NCBI GenBank assembly: GCA_036274115.1
Contig: DASUGI010000408.1
Coordinates: forward strand, 1-14,523
DNA: 14,523 nt
Source of the DNA: JADLHS01 sp036274115
GTDB taxonomy: Bacteria; Verrucomicrobiota; Verrucomicrobiia; Limisphaerales; JADLHS01
Reading direction: 5' to 3'
Below are positions 7,347 through 13,237 of the stretch, one piece after another. Each line of letters opens with the position of its first letter. The stretch's first letter is position 1. A program made the position numbers and the translations under genes. The notes under the pieces are model-generated. The model did no database searches. It saw only the letters and a program-made list of their open reading frames with translations, and was not told the DNA's origin.

Positions 7347-7348
7347 AT

Positions 7349-7972
7349 TTACCGGTACGCCGCGTCTTCGAGTCCCTGCTTCTTTATCTCCGCGTTGTCC
7401 TCCCAAATGATGGCGCTGGTGCGGGCGTCAATCAGTTGGAACGCGTAGAGGATGTAATCGCTCGTGCCGGCTTTGGTGCGCGTGGACAAACCTTCCAGCG
7501 AGCCGGTGAGGAAATAGTTCGCGCCGAGGAATTCCTGTTTGCCCGGGTCGCTGCTTGCCGTTACGGCGCCTTCGCGCTTCAGGTTGCGTTCCTTTTCCAG
7601 CGCGGGCATGCGGTCGCGTGCGAGGAAGGTCACTTTGCCCATCGACTTCTTGTTCAGCTCAGAACGAATGCGCGTCAGGAAAATGTCCTTGTTAATCGGG
7701 AAGCGTGTTTTGTTTTCCACCGGGTCGAGCACGATGATTGGCGGCGTGGTGGCGTTGGCGATCTGCGGAATGCTCATGATCGCACGCGACATCTTGTCGC
7801 TGACGGCCACGAGGTCCTGCGATTCCACACCGGTGCCGGCAACGAAGCCTTGTTCGTCAGCGTTCATGCGCGTGACGGGCACGCCGGAAGGATTCTTGAC
7901 GCCGCTGGAGGCGCAACCCGCGACGAGCGCGACTGTAGTGAGAGGGAGAAATAATCTGGTAATGGTTTTCAT
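7349..7972 (-). CDS. LpoB-like lipoprotein (penicillin-binding protein activator family)
   Basis: A 207-residue lipoprotein with Lys2/Arg6, a hydrophobic core and lipobox LVAGC (Cys20). The mature domain has the LpoB/YcfM-like order: LVAVSDKMSRAIMSIPQIA, then a strand PPIIVLDPVENKTRF, the segment INKDIFLTRIRSELNKK, and later EFLGANYFLTGSLEGLST with YAFQLIDARTSAIIWEDNAE near the end. In E. coli LpoB reaches through the peptidoglycan to stimulate the bifunctional synthase PBP1b; a similar role here is inferred from family and from the neighbouring YcfL and COG3014 genes. The ATG at 7972 was chosen because it starts the signal peptide; the open frame continues 19 codons upstream into a repeat. 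The spacer to the upstream glycine-zipper gene is 138 bases. Confidence 0.85.
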   Translation of the reverse strand: MKTITRLFLPLTTVALVAGCASSGVKNPSGVPVTRMNADEQGFVAGTGVESQDLVAVSDKMSRAIMSIPQIANATTPPIIVLDPVENKTRFPINKDIFLTRIRSELNKKSMGKVTFLARDRMPALEKERNLKREGAVTASSDPGKQEFLGANYFLTGSLEGLSTRTKAGTSDYILYAFQLIDARTSAIIWEDNAEIKKQGLEDAAYR

Positions 7973-8001
7973 TTTTTTGCTGGCGGTTAAAAAACTAAAA
8001 T

Positions 8002-8101
8002 TCAACCACGAATGGACACAGATGTACACGGATGCAGGCCGGAAACAAGCGCGCGATGATTGTTCGGAAATCTGTGTCCATCCGGGTTCATCCGTGGTTG
8101 A
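8002..8101. repeat. Inverted repeat with CACGGATG-type arms
   Basis: The left arm (8002-8034) begins TCAACCACGAATGGACACAG. The right arm (8069-8101) reads back as TCAACCACGGATGAACCCGG, so about 33 bases pair imperfectly around a 34-base spacer. It lies between the glycine-zipper gene and the LpoB-like gene, 10 bases before the former's end. Repeats of this composition are common between genes in PVC and other bacteria and are often mistranslated as CVHPWFNF-like peptides; the upstream extension of the LpoB-like frame is such a case. Confidence 0.75.
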
Positions 8102-8110
8102 CCATTCGGG

Positions 8111-8821
8111 TTAGAACGTCGGCGCATCCGGCACGCGCGGGGCGTCAGCGATTTGCGGACGCGGCGTCCAGGTGTAAGTCGAGGTGGGGCAAGGCTTCGA
8201 GGTAATCTCGTAGCGCGGTGCCGGGGTTTGAGGTTTTGCTTCTTCGACCGCGTTGTTTTGGACCACTTGAACTGGTTGCGCTGCGGTCTGAACGGCGACG
8301 ACCTGTGGCTCGGGTTTCCTTGATGTGAGTTCTGCCACCGTGCCCAGGGCCAGTCCTGCTGCCGCGCCAATCGCTGCACCTTTGCCCGGTTCGCAGTAGC
8401 CCGAACCAATCAACGCCCCGGACGCTGCGCCCAGCAATGTTCCGTTTACGGCGTAATTAGGTTGCGTGGGGCGGTAGTAATAACCGGGAGCGGTGTAATA
8501 ATTCGGCGAGTAATAAACGTAGGCGGAACTGGCTCCGCTCGAATAGCCATAACCGAGACTCACAGTTGTGGCAGGAACGTAAACGGGTTCGACGACTTCA
8601 TACTCACTTCGTCGCGCCTCGCCGGCCAACGCACCCACGAGAAGGCCTACACCGGCGCCGATGGCGGCGCCTTCGCCCGAGAGTCCATGGCAGTCGCTTC
8701 CCGCGATTGCACCAATCCAGCTTCCGAACGCCGCGCCAGTGAAAGCTTCCGGACTGAACAATTGCGCCTGGGCGGAGAGCAGAGTCGCGCTGCCCATGAG
8801 GGTCACGAAGAACTTCTTCAT
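8111..8821 (-). CDS. Exported glycine-zipper protein, probable outer-membrane-associated
   Basis: A 236-residue protein with a signal peptide (MKKFF start, cleavage near AQA at 17-19). Two glycine-zipper blocks are visible: GAAFGSWIGAIAG (29-41) continuing through GAAIGAGVGLLVGALAG (51-67), and GTLLGAASGALIG (127-139) continuing through GAAIGAAAGLALG (148-160). Between them is a Tyr/Ser-rich segment (80-123) and the tail is Pro/Gln/Val-rich. Glycine-zipper proteins of this kind resemble 17-kDa antigen/YmgG-like envelope proteins whose zippers pack in membranes; no lipobox Cys is present. It is the first gene of the minus-strand envelope block. The ATG at 8821 starts the signal peptide; an ATG at 8851 with AAAGG directly before it would add ten residues and is less likely. 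Confidence 0.78.
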   Translation of the reverse strand: MKKFFVTLMGSATLLSAQAQLFSPEAFTGAAFGSWIGAIAGSDCHGLSGEGAAIGAGVGLLVGALAGEARRSEYEVVEPVYVPATTVSLGYGYSSGASSAYVYYSPNYYTAPGYYYRPTQPNYAVNGTLLGAASGALIGSGYCEPGKGAAIGAAAGLALGTVAELTSRKPEPQVVAVQTAAQPVQVVQNNAVEEAKPQTPAPRYEITSKPCPTSTYTWTPRPQIADAPRVPDAPTF

Positions 8822-8868
8822 ACACACAGTAGTTCCGACGAACTGGTCCATCCTTTATTCGTGCTGCC

Positions 8869-8897
8869 ACAGTAGCATCAGGCCGGCGGCACGTAAA
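8869..8897 (-). promoter_or_regulatory. Candidate promoter of the envelope operon
   Basis: On the minus strand TTTACG (8897-8892) and TACTGT (8874-8869) are 17 bases apart. This predicts a transcript start near 8862 and a leader of about 40 bases before the ATG at 8821. The -10 box matches only four of six consensus bases. Confidence 0.35.
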
Positions 8898-8937
8898 CCC
8901 CTGTACCTATTCTTGACTGGCAAAAAGCCGCACCCGT

Positions 8938-9888
8938 TCAATTAACGACATTCTGTGGTTTGCCGGCCAGGAAGGCGCGAATATTAGCCGCGGCAATTCG
9001 CATCAACCGCGCCCGTGCCGCGCGCGTGCCCCAGGCGTTGTGCGGCGTGATAATGCAGTTCTTAGCCGACAACAACGGATTGTTCGCGGGTGGAGGTTCG
9101 CTGGATAAAACATCCAATCCCGCCCCGGCGAGCTGCTCATTGTTCAAGGCATTGGCGAGCGCGGCTTCGTCCACCAGCGGGCCGCGACTGGTGTTCAGCA
9201 GGAAGGCTGACGGTTTCATCCAGGCGAGGCGCTCGGCGTTTACGAGCTTGTGATTCTGCGCGGTCAGCGGACAATGCAGACTCACCACGTCGCTCGTGCG
9301 AAAGAGTGTTTCCAAATCAACAAACTTCACGAAGTCGGGCGCGGCTTTGGGCGATGTGTTGTGCGCCAGCACGTTCATGCCGAGCGCGTGAGCGATTCCC
9401 GCTACTGCCGCGCCGATGCGTCCAAAGCCGACAATGCCGAGCGTCAAACCATCGAGTTCCGTCAGTTGAAAATCCCAGAAGCACCAATCAATGGCTCGCG
9501 TCCATGCACCATCCCGCACGCGCTGCGAGTGGTGGCCCACGCGATTGGTGAGTTCGAGGAGCAAGGCAATTGTCGCTTGAGCCACGGAGCGAGTGCTGTA
9601 AGCGGGCACATTCGTCACGGGGATGCCGTGTTCGCGCGCGGCAGCGAGGTCAACCACGTTCGTTCCCGTCGCCAGCACACCGATGTATTTCAACTTCGGC
9701 AACGCCTCAATGGCTTCCCGGTTCAGCGGGACTTTGTTTGTCAGAACAATCTCTGAGGCAACGGCGCGAGCGACGAGTTGCTCAAGTGGCGTGCGATCGT
9801 GGATTTCACAATGGCCAAGTTGCTTCAGTTCGTCCCAGGTCAGGTCGCCGGGGTTGAGCGTGAAGCCGTCGAGCACGCAGATGTTCAT
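8938..9888 (-). CDS. D-isomer-specific 2-hydroxyacid dehydrogenase (hydroxypyruvate/glycerate dehydrogenase type)
   Basis: A 316-residue NAD(P)-dependent dehydrogenase of normal family length. It has the substrate-side segment VLATGTNVVDLAAA (71-84), the dinucleotide motif GFGRIG (154-159), and the catalytic triad Arg235 (NTSRGPLVDE), Glu264 (SSEPPP) and His283 (TPHNAWGT). The TPH-x-AW pattern and IVGFGRIG context fit hydroxypyruvate/glycerate dehydrogenases, which interconvert glycerate and hydroxypyruvate in the cytoplasm. After the second strand of the Rossmann fold the usual Asp is replaced by His-Asn-Thr-Ser (176-179), which may relax the preference for NADH; this is inference. The ATG at 9888 begins the conserved domain; an upstream open stretch of 50 codons has no family similarity. 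The gene is divergent from the Cys-rich gene at 9960, with only 71 bases between. Exact substrate not certain. Confidence 0.92.
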   Translation of the reverse strand: MNICVLDGFTLNPGDLTWDELKQLGHCEIHDRTPLEQLVARAVASEIVLTNKVPLNREAIEALPKLKYIGVLATGTNVVDLAAAREHGIPVTNVPAYSTRSVAQATIALLLELTNRVGHHSQRVRDGAWTRAIDWCFWDFQLTELDGLTLGIVGFGRIGAAVAGIAHALGMNVLAHNTSPKAAPDFVKFVDLETLFRTSDVVSLHCPLTAQNHKLVNAERLAWMKPSAFLLNTSRGPLVDEAALANALNNEQLAGAGLDVLSSEPPPANNPLLSAKNCIITPHNAWGTRAARARLMRIAAANIRAFLAGKPQNVVN

Positions 9889-9925
9889 GCCGCGACAGTA
9901 GCGATTTCGACCGACAAGTGAAAGC

Positions 9926-9953
9926 TTGGCGCAGTCGCGAGTCGTTGTAGAAT
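9926..9953 (+). promoter_or_regulatory. Candidate promoter giving a leaderless transcript
   Basis: TTGGCG (9926-9931) and TAGAAT (9948-9953) are 16 bases apart. The -10 box ends only six bases before the ATG at 9960, so transcription would start at or next to the initiation codon, leaving no ribosome-binding site. None is visible anyway. Confidence 0.4.
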
Positions 9954-9959
9954 TCCGGC

Positions 9960-10262
9960 ATGAGCGTAGCGACACGACATTGCTGGAAATGCGGGGCGGA
10001 ATACAAGGAACGCCGCTCGCCGGGCCGCTCGGAAACATGCGACTGCGGCGCGGACCTCAAGGTTTGTCTGAACTGCGCGAGCTACGACCCAACCGTGGCT
10101 TACAAATGTCGCGACCGCCGCGCCGACCCGGTGGAAGAAAAGCATCTCGCCAACTATTGCGAGTGGTTTGAATTGGCCAAGCGTGTCTTCGTCGCACCAG
10201 CCGAGGAAAAGTTTCGTGCGGACAAAGCGCGGGATCAGTTGAAGAAGCTGCTGGGAGATTGA
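9960..10262 (+). CDS. Small Cys-rich, probably zinc-binding protein of unknown function
   Basis: A 100-residue protein with eight cysteines arranged as CWKC (8, 11), CDC (27, 29), CLNC (36, 39), then Cys50 and Cys67. The first four to six look like a zinc ribbon, and the paired spacing suggests one or two metal sites. The second half contains CRDRRADPVEEKHLANYCEW (50-69), which reads like a conserved signature, followed by a charged C-terminal helix (78-100). I do not recognise a function; a nucleic-acid-binding or adaptor role is possible. It is divergent from the hydroxyacid dehydrogenase and ends five bases before repeat copy 2. The ATG at 9960 appears to be served by a promoter so close that the transcript would be leaderless. 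Confidence 0.8.
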   Translation: MSVATRHCWKCGAEYKERRSPGRSETCDCGADLKVCLNCASYDPTVAYKCRDRRADPVEEKHLANYCEWFELAKRVFVAPAEEKFRADKARDQLKKLLGD

Positions 10263-10267
10263 GTTAC

Positions 10268-10393
10268 GTAGGACAGGCGTCTCGCCTGTCTCTAACTTAA
10301 GCTCCCGCTCGAGCGGAATTGACGAGACGAACCAACTGTGCGGCGACTGCGTTGACTCGCGAAAGATGGAGACAGGCGCGACGCCTGTCCTAC
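10268..10393 (-). repeat. Inverted-repeat element, copy 2 (reverse orientation)
   Basis: Terminal arms lie at 10268-10292 and 10369-10393. They match copy 1 except for one C-to-A type change in the centre of one arm (GGCGTCTCGCC instead of GGCGTCGCGCC). The interior aligns to copies 1 and 3 only after reverse-complementing (GAGTCAACGC, ACAGTTGG, CGAGCGGGAG). It is shorter than the other copies and lacks their shared 15-base flank. It lies five bases after the Cys-rich gene and about 140 bases upstream of acsA, so it could end the first transcript. The following 139 bases (10394-10532) hold a TTGACA at 10473 without a good -10 box, and nothing else I can name. Confidence 0.85.
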
Positions 10394-10532
10394 GGGCAAA
10401 GTGTGGCCGTCCCTGCCCACCGCGCTAAGCAAAGTTTCTATTCGAATCGATCAGCTTCGCCGTTGGAGGCGATTGACAGCGCCCGTTGATTTTGCGGAAA
10501 TGGCGGCCACAAATCACAAAGCCAGAATATTT

Positions 10533-12515
10533 ATGACGCAACCGTCCAAAGCTATTTCCACGGACTCACTGCTGCAGGAAACCCGCACGTTCCCGCCGTC
10601 GCCCGAAGCGACGAAGCGCGCGCATATCAATGCGGAGACTTACCAGAAAATGTATGAGCGTTCGGTGAAGGATGCGGACGCGTTCTGGCTGGAGCAGTGC
10701 AATACGCTCGAATGGTTCAAGAAGCCGACCGTCGCACGCAAATACACCTGGGACACGGCAGCGCGAAAGATCGAACACACCTGGTTTGAGGACGGCGTTC
10801 TGAATCTGAGTGTGAATTGTCTCGATCGTCATCTTAAAACCGCGACTCGCACGAAGACGGCGCTTATCTGGCAGGGCGAAGGCGAGGATGAAGTGCAGCA
10901 CCTCACGTTCGAGCAATTGCATCGTGAGACCTGCAAGTTCGCCAACGTGCTCAAATCGCTCGGCGTGAAGAAAGGCGACCGCGTTTCGATTTACATGCCG
11001 ATGGTGCCGGAAGCCGCCGTGGTCATGCTGGCTTGCACGCGGATCGGGGCGATTCATTCCATCGTGTTCGGCGGGTTCAGTGCGGATTCGCTCGCGGGCC
11101 GCATCAACGATTCGACCTGCAAATTGCTGGTCACCGCCAACGCCGGGGTTCGCGGAGGCAAGCCGATTCTGCTCAAGGACATCGCGGACGCTGCGCTCAA
11201 ACAGACTTCGTCCGTGGAGAAAGTCGTCGTATTCAAACGCAACAACACGCCATGCAGTATGACCGCGGGTCGCGACGTCTGGTATCACGACTTGATGAAG
11301 GACGCGTCGCCCGATTGCGCGCCCGAGCCAATGAAGGCGGAGGATTATTTGTTCATGCTCTATACCAGCGGCTCGACCGGGAAACCCAAGGGCGTCGTGC
11401 ATTCGACCGCCGGCTATCTGTTGCACACGAGCCTGACGCACAAATACGTCTTCGATGTTCACGACGACGACGTTTATTTCTGCACGGCGGACATCGGTTG
11501 GGTCACGGGCCACAGCTATCTCGTTTACGGTCCACTCTGCAACGGTGCGACGACGTTGATGTTTGAGGGTATACCTACCTTTCCCGACGCGGGCCGGTTC
11601 TGGAAAATCGTGGAGAAGTTCAAGGTCACTGTTTTCTACACGGCGCCGACTGCCATCCGCTCGCTCATCCGGCTGGGCGAGGAATGGCCGAACAAATATG
11701 ATATGAGTTCAATCCGCGTGCTTGGTTCGGTCGGTGAGCCGATTAATCCGGAAGCCTGGATGTGGTATCACCGCGTCATTGGCAAAGGCCGTTGCCCCAT
11801 TGTGGATACGTGGTGGCAGACCGAAACCGGCGGTATTCTCCTCAGTGCGCTACCGGGCGCTCACACATTGAAGCCCGGCAGTGCGAGCCGGCCATTCTTT
11901 GGTGTCGAGCCGGTCGTCTTGCGCGATGACGGTTCTGAGTGTGCACCCAATGAAGGGGGCAAGTTGTGCATCAAGAAGCCGTGGCCCGGCATGATGCGCA
12001 CGACCTGGGGCGACCACGATCGCTTCATCGACACGTATTTCGCGATGTTCAAGAACCTCTACTTCACCGGCGACGGCTGCCGTGTGGATGCCGATGGCGA
12101 TTACTGGCTGATGGGCCGCGTGGACGATGTGGTGAACGTTTCCGGTCATCGTATCGGTACGGCGGAAGTCGAGAGCGCTTTAGTCAGCCACGCGAAAGTT
12201 GCGGAGGCGGCGGTTGCTCCAATGCCGCATGAGATCAAAGGGCAAGGTTTGTACGCCTTCGTCACACTGAAGGACGGACTCGAACCGAGCGAAGAACTGA
12301 AGAAAGAACTCGCGCTCCACGTGCGCAAAGAAATCGGCCCGATTGCTGTGCCGGATAAGATTCAGTTCGCGCCCGGCCTGCCGAAAACCCGCTCCGGCAA
12401 AATCATGCGGCGCATCCTCCGCAAGATTGCTGAGAACCAGACTGACCAGATTGGTGATACGACCACGCTCGCCGACCCAGCAGTGGTGGAGGCGTTGGTT
12501 AAAGGAAAGCAGTGA
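10533..12515 (+). CDS. acsA: Acetyl-CoA synthetase (AMP-forming)
   Basis: A 660-residue enzyme, close to the usual 650, converting acetate, ATP and CoA to acetyl-CoA, AMP and pyrophosphate in the cytoplasm. Hallmarks in order: MPMVPEAAVVMLACTRIGA (155-173), P-loop-like YTSGSTGKPKG (277-287), the acetate-pocket segment DTWWQTETGG (425-434), FTGDGCRVDADGDYWLMGR (511-529), the hinge region GRVDDVVNVSGHR (528-540), and PKTRSGKIMRR (617-627), in which Lys623 is the catalytic lysine that Pat-type acetyltransferases modify in homologues. The double Trp in WWQTETGG is the signature of acetate-specific members. The ATG at 10533 gives the family length; the open frame runs 44 codons further up (an ATG at 10500 also exists) without similarity. 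Its last codons overlap the next gene by four bases. Confidence 0.97.
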   Translation: MTQPSKAISTDSLLQETRTFPPSPEATKRAHINAETYQKMYERSVKDADAFWLEQCNTLEWFKKPTVARKYTWDTAARKIEHTWFEDGVLNLSVNCLDRHLKTATRTKTALIWQGEGEDEVQHLTFEQLHRETCKFANVLKSLGVKKGDRVSIYMPMVPEAAVVMLACTRIGAIHSIVFGGFSADSLAGRINDSTCKLLVTANAGVRGGKPILLKDIADAALKQTSSVEKVVVFKRNNTPCSMTAGRDVWYHDLMKDASPDCAPEPMKAEDYLFMLYTSGSTGKPKGVVHSTAGYLLHTSLTHKYVFDVHDDDVYFCTADIGWVTGHSYLVYGPLCNGATTLMFEGIPTFPDAGRFWKIVEKFKVTVFYTAPTAIRSLIRLGEEWPNKYDMSSIRVLGSVGEPINPEAWMWYHRVIGKGRCPIVDTWWQTETGGILLSALPGAHTLKPGSASRPFFGVEPVVLRDDGSECAPNEGGKLCIKKPWPGMMRTTWGDHDRFIDTYFAMFKNLYFTGDGCRVDADGDYWLMGRVDDVVNVSGHRIGTAEVESALVSHAKVAEAAVAPMPHEIKGQGLYAFVTLKDGLEPSEELKKELALHVRKEIGPIAVPDKIQFAPGLPKTRSGKIMRRILRKIAENQTDQIGDTTTLADPAVVEALVKGKQ

Positions 12516-13018
12516 ATTCAGCGGCAAGATTCATTCAGGCCAATCAGCTCTGGCTTGTCCTCGGCACTCTCGTTTTCGTGCTGCTGGCGTGGTGGCTTAA
12601 CCTGAGATGGCAAGCTGCGAAGGGTGGCTGGAAATACAAAAAAGAAACCATCCCCGAACTTGGAAGGGCCAAAGCCGTATATCAGCGTGGTGAACTCCAA
12701 TGGCTCAATTTGAAAAAACATGGAGTCAATCTTGAGATCGGTTGTGAGGATGCCGAAGAGAAGGCAACTGGAATTAAGTTCGCGCAATCGCTGACCAAAG
12801 AGAAGCTGGATGAACATCTGCGGCTGGCTGTCGAAGCCATTCCAGAATCCGAGAAAAGGCACTGGGGCTTTGACCGTGGCAAGTGGGAGCTGGAACACAT
12901 TCGGATTAATGGAGAGAACTCGCTCGTGCTCGAAATCGGCAACTCTGCGGACCGTGATCACTGTTGCCGCCTCATATTCGAAAACGGAAAATACGAATTC
13001 GAGGGTGTGGATGGCTGA
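12512..13018 (+). CDS. Membrane-anchored protein of unknown function
   Basis: A 168-residue protein starting at GTG in a GTGA overlap with the acsA stop, so it is probably translated by re-initiation after acsA. One hydrophobic segment (LWLVLGTLVFVLLAWWL, 13-29) near the N-terminus predicts a single membrane anchor. The remainder is soluble, mixed alpha/beta and charged, with many Lys/Glu and a C-terminal pair of strands (NSLVLEIGN, CCRLIFENGKYEF at 150-162). No family motif was recognised. The tight overlap suggests a shared transcript with acsA, but a link to acetate metabolism is only positional. It is followed by repeat copy 3 and a convergent gene. Confidence 0.75.
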   Translation: MNSAARFIQANQLWLVLGTLVFVLLAWWLNLRWQAAKGGWKYKKETIPELGRAKAVYQRGELQWLNLKKHGVNLEIGCEDAEEKATGIKFAQSLTKEKLDEHLRLAVEAIPESEKRHWGFDRGKWELEHIRINGENSLVLEIGNSADRDHCCRLIFENGKYEFEGVDG

Positions 13019-13057
13019 CGCTTTCTAAAACGGAACGACACGGTTGAATCGGACTTC

Positions 13058-13224
13058 GCGGCGCGTCATTGCCTGTTAGGACAGGCGTCGCGCGCGTCGC
13101 GCCTGTCTCCATCTCTCAGAGTCAGCGCATCAAATCCCGCAAGCGCGGGATAGTTGGTCGTCTCGCCAAATCCGCGGAAGCGGGAGTCTTTTCAAGTTAG
13201 AGACAGGCGCGACGCCCGTCCTAC
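13058..13224 (+). repeat. Inverted-repeat element, copy 3, with an expanded left arm
   Basis: Same orientation as copy 1 and sharing its 15-base left flank (13058-13072). The left arm (13075-13109) is 35 bases instead of 25: one extra T in GTTAGG and a duplicated GCGTCGCGC. The right arm (13200-13224) differs from the consensus by one base (CCCGTCC). Inside are further palindromes (ATCCCGCAAGCGCGGGAT at 13134-13151 and TCCGCGGAAGCGGGA at 13171-13185). It fills the 219-base gap between two convergent genes. Confidence 0.85.
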
Positions 13225-13237
13225 GGCATCGTTTTGG

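Noticed and set aside
10473..10501. acsA promoter at TTGACA (10473-10478)
   Set aside because: The -35 box is perfect, but the bases 17 away (GGAAAT) are a poor -10 box, so it was left as a mention only.
10566..11513. Long open frame (315 codons) on the minus strand inside acsA
   Set aside because: It lies fully antisense to a clear acetyl-CoA synthetase, has no recognisable motif, and is explained by the GC-biased codon use of acsA.
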